Assembly (NCBI GenBank): GCA_964546355.1
Contig: CAZJJM010000005.1
Location: 1 to 24,646, forward strand
From: JADLDV01 sp964546355
Lineage (GTDB): Bacteria > Patescibacteriota > Minisyncoccia > Phycocordibacterales > UBA9973
Length of the DNA stretch: 24,646 bases
Reading direction: 5' to 3'
The translations under genes and the position numbers were made by a program. Under the pieces are notes generated by a model. That model saw only the letters and a list, made by a program, of their open reading frames with translations, was not told the origin of the DNA and made no database searches. Below are positions 1-7,252 of this stretch, piece after piece (within the stretch, counting starts at the first letter, position 1; every line of letters begins with the position of its first letter).

Positions 1-564
1 TTACTTCATCTGCATCAATTTCTGATACAACTCAAATGTCGCTCGGGCATCAGAAAGTGCTGTGTGTGCTTGTTTGTTTTCAATACCGAAATATTCTCCC
101 AATGCGCGAAGTGAAAATTTTTCAATGTCATGATTTGTATGCAACTTTGCAAAGGCAATAGAAATCGTATCGAGCTTGTGATAGTGCATAGTGTTCTCAA
201 TACCAACATTTCTAAATGCCTTTTCGATAAACATATGATCAAAGGCTACATTATGCGCCACCATAATAGCGCCTTTTGCTTTATCAGCAAGAATCGTCAT
301 GGCTTCTTTTGCAGTATACGCAAATACCCAATCAGCAGCATCATACCCATTAACACGAAGTGCGGTTGGATCAGCATCTTCAATACGTTCTGGTTTTATT
401 TTTAGTTCGAATTGTTCCACCATTTCAAAGGTTGGTGTGTTTGATGATGTCCAATCTTGAGACACAATCACGCCACCAATTTGAATAACTTCATGAACAT
501 CTGGGTTGAGTCCTGTGGTTTCGGTATCGAGGAATATAAGTTGTTGTTTTTTAATTTGTGACAT
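1..564 (-). CDS. DEDDh-family 3'-5' exonuclease (DnaQ-like)
   Basis: This is a 187-residue exonuclease of the DnaQ/DEDDh superfamily, which removes nucleotides from 3' ends using two metal ions; family members act in proofreading, repair or RNA trimming. The catalytic set is complete: DTETTG at residues 13-18 (D13, E15), HNVAFD at 104-109 (D109) and HTALSDA at 167-173 (H167, D172). The His five residues before the last Asp marks the DEDDh rather than DEDDy subgroup. The length is that of a stand-alone exonuclease domain, without a polymerase, helicase or UvrC-like fusion. It begins at an ATG 8 bases after the stop of mltG, on the same strand, so it is probably the last gene of that transcript. 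No Shine-Dalgarno is visible. Which pathway it serves (polymerase epsilon subunit or a general exonuclease) cannot be settled from sequence alone. Confidence 0.9.
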   Translation of the reverse strand: MSQIKKQQLIFLDTETTGLNPDVHEVIQIGGVIVSQDWTSSNTPTFEMVEQFELKIKPERIEDADPTALRVNGYDAADWVFAYTAKEAMTILADKAKGAIMVAHNVAFDHMFIEKAFRNVGIENTMHYHKLDTISIAFAKLHTNHDIEKFSLRALGEYFGIENKQAHTALSDARATFELYQKLMQMK

Positions 565-572
565 AAAAGTAA

Positions 573-1598
573 TTATCTTAGATAAAGTGATTTGTTTTTC
601 TTGTGTTCAGTAAACGTTCGTGCGTACCGGATGACACCATCATTACCGTGTAAATAAAAGAGGTATGATGACGCCGTAGGATATAGCACTGCTTCAATTG
701 CGTCAATACCTGGGTTGCCAATTGGTGTCGGAATGAGACCTTTCCTAGTATATGTATTATATGGACCATCAGCACGAAGATCTGACAGTGTCAGCTCACT
801 ACTTCCCTTACCAATAAGATACAAAAACGGTGCATCTACTTGAAGCGGCATACCTTTTTCTAATCTTGCTTGTAATATTCCTGATACAACACGTAATTCG
901 TCTTTACCTCGTGCTTCTTTTTCCAAAATTGACGCAAGGATAATAATTTCTTTTGAAGAGAGTGTACTGTTTGATTGTTCAGAAAAAACTTTTTGAGTTC
1001 TTCGCTTGAAAGTATCTTCAAGTGTCCGAATTATTTCATCTGTGGTTGTGTTAGGAAAGAAAAAATACGTATCAGGGAACAAATATCCTTCTTTATCCTT
1101 GGTTGCATTGAGAAAAGCTTGTCCATCAAAGCCAGATAATTTTTTCTGTAGAATTGCTGCCATTTCTTTATTTGAAACACCTTCTGGAATAGTAACTTTG
1201 ATTTTTTGAATACCAAAAAGATGCTCTCCTATACGATACGCAACAGTATATACAGGAACCGGTGTTTCAAAATAATATTCACCAGGAGCAATGCGTTTCT
1301 CACCGCCAAACATGATGACGAAAAATTGAAAGAGTGTTTCTGATTTTATTATGTCTTTTTCTTTTAACTCACGAGCAAGTGATTGTAGTGAAGCACCTCG
1401 CTCTAACGTAATGGATGTTTTGTTTGGAAATGATGATGGTGCAGACAAAAGAATTTTTATCAAAAGATACACCGCTAGTACACACAGAAAAAACCCTACA
1501 AGAATGTATGATTTTTTTGGACGAAAAGACGTATCGAAACTTTCGACAAGTCTTTTTCTTTCTTCTTCAAATAATATCTGTTCTGATTCTTGATCCAT
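573..1598 (-). CDS. mltG: Endolytic murein transglycosylase MltG (YceG-like)
   Basis: MltG cleaves nascent glycan strands at the outer face of the inner membrane and is thought to set glycan length. The 341-residue protein has a cytoplasmic charged N-terminus, one transmembrane helix at about residues 31-52, a LysM-like region at about 60-130 and the YceG catalytic domain from about 135 to the end. The active-site signature ASILEKEARG at 222-231 contains the catalytic Glu in the position expected for the family, followed by LQVDAPF (252-258) in place of the usual LQSDPT, and GPYNTYTRKGLIPTPIGNPG (278-297), the substrate-groove signature. It lies 5 bases after the stop of the orphan T4SS-type gene and 8 bases before the exonuclease, so the three are likely co-transcribed. 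Length and motifs are normal for the family. Confidence 0.93.
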   Translation of the reverse strand: MDQESEQILFEEERKRLVESFDTSFRPKKSYILVGFFLCVLAVYLLIKILLSAPSSFPNKTSITLERGASLQSLARELKEKDIIKSETLFQFFVIMFGGEKRIAPGEYYFETPVPVYTVAYRIGEHLFGIQKIKVTIPEGVSNKEMAAILQKKLSGFDGQAFLNATKDKEGYLFPDTYFFFPNTTTDEIIRTLEDTFKRRTQKVFSEQSNSTLSSKEIIILASILEKEARGKDELRVVSGILQARLEKGMPLQVDAPFLYLIGKGSSELTLSDLRADGPYNTYTRKGLIPTPIGNPGIDAIEAVLYPTASSYLFYLHGNDGVIRYARTFTEHKKNKSLYLR

Positions 1599-1603
1599 AA
1601 AAA

Positions 1604-2845
1604 CTATATAGGGAGATTCTGAGGTGGTTCTGATTTCTTAGAGTCAATACGCTTGAATGTTGGTGTTTCAAGAACAGCTCCTGGGAAGTGATAGATTGTC
1701 GCGATTTCTTCCGTGTTTAAAATAAACGGAACTCTTTCACTTCCTCCGACTGAATTATGTGGTTGTTGGAAGTATGACCGAGCACAATAGGCTTCAAATA
1801 ATTCTTCTTTTTTTGCTTTTACACGAGTGCCGGTAAAATCTTGCCATGGGTACTCAAAACTCGTCCCATTTTTTGGTCCAAATTTATTACCATGATACGT
1901 TGTATATTGACGAAGCATACCCATGAGTCCTGTAATATTATTAGCATTGAAGTTTTCTTTCTTTGCAAGATACATAACTCGAATACCACAATCAAATCCA
2001 AATTTATTTACTGCACGTTCTAGTGAGTTGATAATTTCTTGATCATTCTTGGTAACCATTGGCGCAACAATTTCCTTATCTTTTGGTTTGAATTTTGATT
2101 TCAATGTTTCAAGATCAAGGAGCATTTTCTTACGCCAATCCATTGTTTTGAACCATGCACCTTCTACAGGAAAACGTTTGGTATCTGCAGTGATTAGGAG
2201 CTGGAACCATACATGCTCGTTCTTGCCGACAGCTGCCATGTATTCAAGTGTTCCACTCATCGGATCAATACGTTGTGCTTCTTCTACAAGCGCCTTGTCC
2301 ATATCATAGTCAATGTATGTTTTGATTGGAAACGCTTCATTCTTTTCTTTATCAAGAACAAATTCAGTACCAAACATACTCCACTCCTCTTTTGTACGAG
2401 CACGAGCTACCTCAAGTGTATAATCTGGAACTTCCATAAGTTCTGCTTGTGGGTACTGAGCGTAAATTTGAGATTCAATCAATCCTTTGAATTTCTTCGG
2501 TGTACGAATAAAGAAATATAACGCACCTTCAATTGACGCGATTTCAAGCGAAAACCACATACGCACCTGACCTTTCCACAAACGATCATACCATGTACCA
2601 ACACCACCCGTTTGATAAAATGCATTGATAAGAATAAGCTCCATTGCTGCAGGAGATTTATATAATTCTTTTGGAATACGGATTTCAATATTTACCCATT
2701 CAATTTTTGTAATAAAAAAAAGATTTACATACTTGACCCACAATCTCCATGCCCATACCCCAAGTACCGGTACTACAATGAATCCAAGAATCGGACGTAC
2801 CGTCTCCCAATAACTTTCTGGTAATTGTGAAAAAATATCAAACAT
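1604..2845 (-). CDS. Membrane-anchored protein resembling the N-terminal domain of CPR conjugation-type ATPases, without the ATPase
   Basis: This 413-residue protein has one membrane helix at about residues 17-45 followed by a soluble part. I recognise the pattern from recall, not by search: the segment FFIRTPKKFKGLIESQIYAQ (111-130) followed by YPQAELMEVPDY, and near the C-terminus an ILNTEEIATIYHFPG stretch followed by SKKSEPPQNLP, resemble the region that in many Patescibacteria precedes a VirD4/TraG or HerA-like ATPase domain. Here the reading frame stops straight after that region; no Walker A or B motif is present, and no ATPase gene follows. It is followed at 5 bases by mltG, which suggests a job at the cell envelope. 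Its promoter lies in the end of the preceding gene. The function is unknown; a scaffold for a surface or secretion apparatus is inference. Confidence 0.6.
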   Translation of the reverse strand: MFDIFSQLPESYWETVRPILGFIVVPVLGVWAWRLWVKYVNLFFITKIEWVNIEIRIPKELYKSPAAMELILINAFYQTGGVGTWYDRLWKGQVRMWFSLEIASIEGALYFFIRTPKKFKGLIESQIYAQYPQAELMEVPDYTLEVARARTKEEWSMFGTEFVLDKEKNEAFPIKTYIDYDMDKALVEEAQRIDPMSGTLEYMAAVGKNEHVWFQLLITADTKRFPVEGAWFKTMDWRKKMLLDLETLKSKFKPKDKEIVAPMVTKNDQEIINSLERAVNKFGFDCGIRVMYLAKKENFNANNITGLMGMLRQYTTYHGNKFGPKNGTSFEYPWQDFTGTRVKAKKEELFEAYCARSYFQQPHNSVGGSERVPFILNTEEIATIYHFPGAVLETPTFKRIDSKKSEPPQNLPI

Positions 2846-2858
2846 ATACTATGTGTTC

Positions 2859-2864
2859 AGTATA
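2859..2864 (-). promoter_or_regulatory. -10 element (TATACT) for the orphan T4SS-type gene
   Basis: TATACT lies 13 bases before the ATG at 2845 and immediately next to the TAG stop of the upstream gene. It predicts a leader of only about 6 bases. No convincing -35 was found. Confidence 0.4.
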
Positions 2865-3407
2865 CTATAATCCAATCGGAATCGACAGTGTTTTTAATGA
2901 TTTTCCTGTTGGTGGCATGTTTTCTAAGACAACATATCCCACACCGTCATACGGAACGAGTGGTTGCATTAAAACACTGAAACTATACTTCCCCTCAGTA
3001 GTACTTATTGCAGGAATTGGATAGGTTGAGGAAATTGGCAATTTTTCGTTATTAATAATGTAGGCAATACCAATTTGACCCTGAACTGGTTCCCAATCAC
3101 AACCTGAAACAGTACCAGAAAGTGTAATCACAGAAGATGCGAGTAAGAAAGACTGATTACTTTTAGGAGATGTGACAACAATACCACACGCAGTATTGTT
3201 CACAGTAGCAGTTTCAGAAAACGCAGTGTTAAACCGAGGTCCATCAGTCCATCGTGTACCATGAGGAGAAAAAGGTGTGGTTTTTTTAATTGTTTCCTTT
3301 GCACTTTTAGGAATATTTTTAATTGAAAAGATTCCAATAATAACTGCAATCAAAATAAACCCACCGACGATAGCAATAATGTGTGTAAATCCTTTGTTCC
3401 GTATCAT
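2865..3407 (-). CDS. Membrane-anchored Gmad2-like immunoglobulin-fold protein
   Basis: This is a 180-residue protein with an N-terminal membrane anchor (residues about 8-30, rich in Ile, Val and Gly) and an exported C-terminal domain. The domain begins near CGIVVTSPKSNQSFLLASSV and ends with GVGYVVLENMPPTGKSLKTL followed by SIPIGL. This matches the Gmad2 pattern (VTSP..GQ.V...L.VSG at the start, LVLE..NPSG.......IPV at the end), an immunoglobulin-like fold found in exported bacterial proteins. I placed the start at 3407 rather than the in-frame ATG at 3455. The shorter protein begins just before the anchor, a TATACT -10 sits 6 bases upstream of it, and the extra 16 residues are unlike a signal. 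The Gmad2 assignment is by eye. It is probably a surface protein upstream of the T4SS-type gene and mltG. Confidence 0.6.
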   Translation of the reverse strand: MIRNKGFTHIIAIVGGFILIAVIIGIFSIKNIPKSAKETIKKTTPFSPHGTRWTDGPRFNTAFSETATVNNTACGIVVTSPKSNQSFLLASSVITLSGTVSGCDWEPVQGQIGIAYIINNEKLPISSTYPIPAISTTEGKYSFSVLMQPLVPYDGVGYVVLENMPPTGKSLKTLSIPIGL

Positions 3408-3413
3408 ATATAA

Positions 3414-3419
3414 AGTATA
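3414..3419 (-). promoter_or_regulatory. -10 element (TATACT) supporting the start at 3407
   Basis: TATACT ends 6 bases before the ATG at 3407, so transcription would begin at or next to the A of the start codon (leaderless). This is one reason for preferring 3407 over the in-frame ATG at 3455. Confidence 0.45.
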
Positions 3420-3444
3420 TCGCACACAAGACAGACTACAAAAT

Positions 3445-3477
3445 AAAAAACACAAACGATATACGTTTGTGTTTTTT
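3445..3477 (-). terminator. Rho-independent terminator after the HARE-HTH gene
   Basis: Arms 3445-3458 and 3464-3477 are exact reverse complements (core CACAAACG/CGTTTGTG flanked by A6/T6) with a 5-base loop. It lies 10 bases after the stop codon at 3488. The A/T flanks make it potentially bidirectional. Confidence 0.8.
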
Positions 3478-3487
3478 ATTTTAACCT

Positions 3488-4516
3488 TTACGCAACTGTA
3501 TAGAGTCCTTGTTTGTTCTTTTTGAAATATTTTGGATTCTGTAGATTTACGAGAATGGTATTTTTCTTCAAATATCGTTCTTTCATAACTTGATTGACGA
3601 CATCTTCTTTTGACATAGGACCGCCTTTCTTGATGATCTCTTTTATCACATCACGAACGACACCTTTTTTGTATCCCCATTCTTGGAGCGCATACACACC
3701 GCGTCCGACGAGAATGAATCGATCATCTTTGATCAATTCATTGTGACATGTAGCCACATGAGTCTTTTTATCAAAAGTATCACAAATTGCTTTTGCAACT
3801 TCACGGAAGTGCATTGGATTTCCATGTTTACGCATCATAAGGAATGCATAATCACGAATACCACGAGTTTTGATGTTTGATGATTCAGCCTTACCCCAAT
3901 CACCGAGAGGATTTTTTGCAATAGTCTTTGAGATCGAGAGCCAACGACGTGCAATTTCTTCTGTACGATATTCTCCAGCAACTTCTTTCAAATGTTCAAG
4001 GAAACGATTCACTACATCAGGTTCTGAAATAAGATCTTCATCTGAGAGTTCTTTGTACAAATTCTTGAGCGAATTAGTAACTTGTGCCATGAGCGGCTCA
4101 TCAACAGTCCAACGAGATTTGAAGTGTTCATCTTCTTTTTCACGCTTGAAATCATCACCGAGCACCAAGTACAAGTATAAATGGTTTTGAAGGAGAGGAT
4201 CTTTTGACAATGCTGAAAGAAAATCTTCTTCTGGAACAACAGCACCATGAGAAACCATGTGTGATTTGAGTTCCTGAAAAACAGATTGTTCTGCTTTGAA
4301 TGCATCAGATTTTTTGATTGCAGTAAGTGCTGCATTTTCGATCTGACGAACACGTTCGCGAGTAATACCATAGACCTTGCCTATAGCTTCAAGCGTTTTG
4401 CGTTCTGCGTCATCACCAAGTCCAAAACGATTTACGATAACATCGTAATACCGGTCTTCAAGTGGAGAAAGAATCCGTTTGGTGACTTGCTTTGGTTTAA
4501 ATGAAAGTGTTGCCAT
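3488..4516 (-). CDS. Sigma-region-4-like and HARE-HTH regulatory protein
   Basis: This is a 342-residue predicted DNA- or RNA-polymerase-binding protein. Residues about 15-70 resemble sigma70 region 4: RFGLGDDAERKTLEAIGKVY followed by GITRERVRQIE, the helix-turn-helix recognised at -35 elements. Sigma regions 2 and 3 are absent. Residues 219-282 form a HARE-HTH (HB1/ASXL) winged helix of the type found in the RNA polymerase delta subunit, with FREVAKAI and GRGVYALQEWG as landmarks. Residues 284-342 look like a second, shorter copy (MSKEDVVNQVMKERYLKKNT, ending GLYTVA). The middle (about 80-200) is helical and unassigned. It stands alone between a terminator and the strong promoter at 4590-4618. 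It could be a sigma/delta-like modulator or a chromosome-binding protein; the exact role is unknown. Confidence 0.75.
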   Translation of the reverse strand: MATLSFKPKQVTKRILSPLEDRYYDVIVNRFGLGDDAERKTLEAIGKVYGITRERVRQIENAALTAIKKSDAFKAEQSVFQELKSHMVSHGAVVPEEDFLSALSKDPLLQNHLYLYLVLGDDFKREKEDEHFKSRWTVDEPLMAQVTNSLKNLYKELSDEDLISEPDVVNRFLEHLKEVAGEYRTEEIARRWLSISKTIAKNPLGDWGKAESSNIKTRGIRDYAFLMMRKHGNPMHFREVAKAICDTFDKKTHVATCHNELIKDDRFILVGRGVYALQEWGYKKGVVRDVIKEIIKKGGPMSKEDVVNQVMKERYLKKNTILVNLQNPKYFKKNKQGLYTVA

Positions 4517-4589
4517 ACAACGTAATAATAGAATATGTCTAACGTTAATAAATACTGTCTAAATTGGTGCTCTCGATTTGAGCCTTATT

Positions 4590-4618
4590 ATAATATCATT
4601 ATATACAAATAAAGTCAA
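4590..4618 (-). promoter_or_regulatory. Promoter TTGACT-N17-TATTAT for the HARE-HTH gene
   Basis: TTGACT (4613-4618) and TATTAT (4590-4595) on the minus strand are exactly 17 bases apart, giving a leader of about 65 bases. A second pair, TTGACA (4624-4629) and TATAAT (4598-4603), overlaps with a 20-base spacer. The upstream DNA has a direct repeat, CAAGGAT at 4619-4625 and 4641-4647, spaced 22 bp apart. Confidence 0.65.
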
Positions 4619-4666
4619 ATCCTTGTCAATACCTGTGGATATCCTTGCTATACAAAGATATTATTC

Positions 4667-6412
4667 TTAGAGCTTCTTACGTAATCGAACTGATTTTGGT
4701 GTAACTTCGAGAAATTCATCAGATGCCATAACTTCAAGTCCACGCTCAATACTGATTGAATATGGTGGTTTGAGGACAATTGCTTCATCATTTCCAGATG
4801 ATCGCACATTGGTCAGATTCTTTCCTTTTACAGGATTCACTGACATGTCCTCACCTTTTGTCACGTTACCGATGACCATACCTTCGTAGACTTCAGTACC
4901 GTGTTCAACATAGAGAACACCGCGTTCTTGGAGATTCCAGAGTGCGTATGCAGCGACTTTTCCAGCGATCATTGAAGTCATTGAACCGACATCGCGTTTC
5001 TTGATTTCACCAGCGTATTCACGGAATCCGACAACACGACTACTCATGATTCCCTCACCTTTTGTATCAACCACAAATTGCCCACGATATCCGAGCAATC
5101 CACGTGTTGGTATTTCGAAAATAACACGAGCGATACCTTCCTTCTCTGTCATGAGCGTCATGATACCGCGACGCTTTGTGATTTTTTCAATAACAGCACC
5201 AGAAACATCTTGTGGTACATCCACAGTAAGTTCTTCGTATGGTTCTGTTTTGTGACCATTTTCTTCTTTGATAATAACTTGTGGTTGTGAGACTTGGAGT
5301 TCATATCCTTCACGACGCATGTTTTCGAGCAAGATTGCAATGTGCAATTCACCGCGACCATACACGGTAAATGTACTGTCATCATTGAAATCTACCTTGA
5401 GTCCAACGTTGATTTCAAGTTCTCGTTCGAGTCGTTCACGGATCTGACGAGATGTTACGAATTTTCCTTCACGTCCAGCAAATGGAGAATCGTTCACCAA
5501 GAAACGGAGGGAGATTGTTGGTTCATCGATAGCAATCGCAGGAAGCGCAGGTGTGTCAGCACTACCACAGAGCGTCTCACCAATATATGCATCAGCAATA
5601 CCAGCCACGAGAGCGATGTCACCAGCAAGTGCTTCAGTAACTTCTTTCTTTGCAAGTCCTTCAAAGGTAAACATTTTAGTTATCTTGATTGGACGGACAG
5701 TGTCACCATGACGAACAAATATCGGCATAGACATATTGAGCTTGCCAGTATACACACGGACAACAGCAAGACGGCCGAGGAAGTTATCATATCCGAGGTT
5801 GAATGTCTGTGCAGTAAGTGGTTCTTCGATACGAGAGAGTGGAGATGCTGGTACTTGTTCAAGGATCACATCGAGAAGTGGTGTGAGATCTTTTGAATCA
5901 TCAGTAAGTTTACGTTTTGCAATACCTTCACGGCCGATTGCATACACAGTCGTGAATTCGATTTGTTCATTTGTCGCACCAAGTTCAATGAAGAGTTCAA
6001 GTACTTGATCTTCTACTGCTTTTGGATCAGCAGCTGGTTTGTCGATCTTGTTGATAACGAGAATAGGTTTAAGTCCGAGTTCAAGGGACTTTTTCAATAC
6101 GAAACGAGTTTGTGGCATTGGACCTTCTTGCGCATCTACGAGAAGAAGCACAGAGTCAATGGATCGGAGTACGCGTTCTACTTCAGAACCGAAATCCGCG
6201 TGTCCTGGTGTATCCACGATATTGATTTTTGTTCCTTTGTAATTGACTGAAGTATTTTTCGCATAAATAGTAATACCACGCTCCACTTCGAGAGCGTTTG
6301 AGTCCATAGACACACCTTCTGCAGACATACCTGTCTGACGCATAAGTGCATCTGTAAGAGTGGTCTTGCCGTGGTCCACGTGCGCAATAATTGCAATGTT
6401 TCTAATTTCCAT
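4667..6412 (-). CDS. typA: Translational GTPase TypA/BipA
   Basis: TypA is an EF-G-like GTPase that binds the ribosome and helps late assembly and translation under stress. The protein has 581 residues, slightly under the usual size of about 600. G1 is AHVDHGKT at 10-17, ERGIT at 44-48 holds the switch I Thr, DTPGHADF at 67-74 is G3 and NKID at 121-124 is G4. Domain II, the EF-G III and V-like domains and the TypA-specific C-terminus (KGKNLTNVRSSGNDEAI, VRLRKKL) follow. The ORF is open to an ATG at 6457, but the family starts at MEIRNIAIIAHVDHGK, so I use 6412. The extra 15 residues have no family counterpart, and a TACAAT -10 candidate (6425-6430) lies within them. The gene is transcribed alone. 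Confidence 0.95.
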   Translation of the reverse strand: MEIRNIAIIAHVDHGKTTLTDALMRQTGMSAEGVSMDSNALEVERGITIYAKNTSVNYKGTKINIVDTPGHADFGSEVERVLRSIDSVLLLVDAQEGPMPQTRFVLKKSLELGLKPILVINKIDKPAADPKAVEDQVLELFIELGATNEQIEFTTVYAIGREGIAKRKLTDDSKDLTPLLDVILEQVPASPLSRIEEPLTAQTFNLGYDNFLGRLAVVRVYTGKLNMSMPIFVRHGDTVRPIKITKMFTFEGLAKKEVTEALAGDIALVAGIADAYIGETLCGSADTPALPAIAIDEPTISLRFLVNDSPFAGREGKFVTSRQIRERLERELEINVGLKVDFNDDSTFTVYGRGELHIAILLENMRREGYELQVSQPQVIIKEENGHKTEPYEELTVDVPQDVSGAVIEKITKRRGIMTLMTEKEGIARVIFEIPTRGLLGYRGQFVVDTKGEGIMSSRVVGFREYAGEIKKRDVGSMTSMIAGKVAAYALWNLQERGVLYVEHGTEVYEGMVIGNVTKGEDMSVNPVKGKNLTNVRSSGNDEAIVLKPPYSISIERGLEVMASDEFLEVTPKSVRLRKKL

Positions 6413-6523
6413 ATAATGAATCGAATTGTATTGATTAATAAACAAAAAGTCGGCCAAGCGACCGAATTAAGATGATATAAGTATATAACAGTATAAGTGA
6501 AAAGTCAAAAATATGAAATAAAA

Positions 6524-6553
6524 AAGTTCATGAACCCAATGGTTCATGAACTT
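6524..6553 (-). terminator. Rho-independent terminator after the PnuC-like gene
   Basis: Perfect 13-bp arms, AAGTTCATGAACC (6524-6536) and GGTTCATGAACTT (6541-6553), with the loop CAAT. On the minus strand the stem is followed by a T-rich run. It starts 4 bases past the stop at 6558. Confidence 0.85.
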
Positions 6554-6557
6554 AATT

Positions 6558-7130
6558 TTACTTTTTCAATTCTTTAAAAATTCCCTCGATTGCAATAACT
6601 ACTGAAAGTATTTGGAATATAGCCAAAATTGGCGAATCTGTTTTGAACATGGTGTAAGTTAATATTATATGTGCGATAAAATATAAACACCAACCAATAA
6701 CATTTGTGACCTTTTTATCAAAAGCTAACAAAAGAGTTCCAAACAAAGAACATAATGCAAAAATAAATTGTGTAAGTACCAAAATTGAGGTCAAAGCTTC
6801 AATAAGAAACAATGAACAAACAAAGATAGTAATGATAAGCACAAAAGTTTTAAACAATACATTCCATTTTTTTAAGAGGTTTTTTACATTACCTCCATCT
6901 TTCGAGCGAGCGATTAGATAACCGTAAGTCATAAGAACAACAAGTGCTATATCAAGTACAACCATAATCCAGAGATTTGCTTTATGTTGCAAAACCATCT
7001 GAAGATAGAAATATAAGGTTATAACAGCTGCTCCAAGAATTCCATATATCCAACCAATTGCTTTTTTTCTGCGAACGTAGAACTTATTTAGAAAAAGTAA
7101 AAGAGCTGAAACTAACTGTAGAACGACCAT
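6558..7130 (-). CDS. Multi-pass membrane protein, PnuC-like (possible nicotinamide riboside-type transporter)
   Basis: This is a 190-residue, very hydrophobic protein with about six or seven helices (approximately 2-18, 24-45, 52-73, 93-111, 113-136, 142-160, 168-185). Two similar three-helix halves can be seen, each opening with an IGW motif: KKAIGWIYGILG at residues 22-33 and VTNVIGWCLYFIAH at 141-154. A GW-x-LY pattern in a duplicated three-helix unit is typical of the PnuC/SWEET fold, whose bacterial members carry nicotinamide riboside or related vitamins across the inner membrane. PnuC substrate residues cannot be confirmed by eye, so this is a fold-level guess. It has its own TTGACT-N17-TATAAT promoter and terminator, so it is a single-gene unit between typA and rseP. 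Base composition is more AT-rich than the flanking housekeeping genes. Confidence 0.45.
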   Translation of the reverse strand: MVVLQLVSALLLFLNKFYVRRKKAIGWIYGILGAAVITLYFYLQMVLQHKANLWIMVVLDIALVVLMTYGYLIARSKDGGNVKNLLKKWNVLFKTFVLIITIFVCSLFLIEALTSILVLTQFIFALCSLFGTLLLAFDKKVTNVIGWCLYFIAHIILTYTMFKTDSPILAIFQILSVVIAIEGIFKELKK

Positions 7131-7155
7131 TTACTATTTATTTTTAACTAGATAT

Positions 7156-7184
7156 ATTATATCATTATATAATAAATAAGTCAA
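7156..7184 (-). promoter_or_regulatory. Promoter TTGACT-N17-TATAAT for the PnuC-like gene
   Basis: TTGACT (7179-7184) and TATAAT (7156-7161) on the minus strand with a 17-base spacer, near consensus. The leader is about 20 bases and contains no Shine-Dalgarno. Confidence 0.75.
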
Positions 7185-7193
7185 TATCCATGC

Positions 7194-7219
7194 AAAAAGC
7201 CCTAGAAATAGGGCTTTTT
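7194..7219 (-). terminator. Rho-independent terminator after frr-rseP
   Basis: Perfect 11-bp arms, AAAAAGCCCTA (7194-7204) and TAGGGCTTTTT (7209-7219), with a GAAA loop on the plus strand. It lies 33 bases past the rseP stop and just upstream of the next promoter. Confidence 0.85.
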
Positions 7220-7252
7220 ATGTTATTTTTATTCTTTCCGTAAAAAAATATA

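Noticed and set aside
573..3407. Three-gene surface block as a defence system
   Set aside because: It has no nuclease, ATPase, TIR or toxin-like motif apart from an ordinary DEDDh exonuclease; MltG is a housekeeping wall enzyme.
3408..3455. Upstream ATG extending the Gmad2-like protein by 16 residues
   Set aside because: The extension overlaps the -10 and the terminator arm of the preceding gene and adds a Cys-rich segment unlike a signal anchor.
5294..5896. 200-codon open frame on the plus strand opposite typA
   Set aside because: It lies wholly antisense to a certain gene, has no family resemblance and no promoter, and its Cys/Phe/Ser-rich composition is typical of a reverse-complement shadow.
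6413..6457. Upstream ATG extending typA by 15 residues
   Set aside because: TypA proteins begin at the MEIRNIAIIAHVDHG segment, and a -10 candidate lies in the extension.
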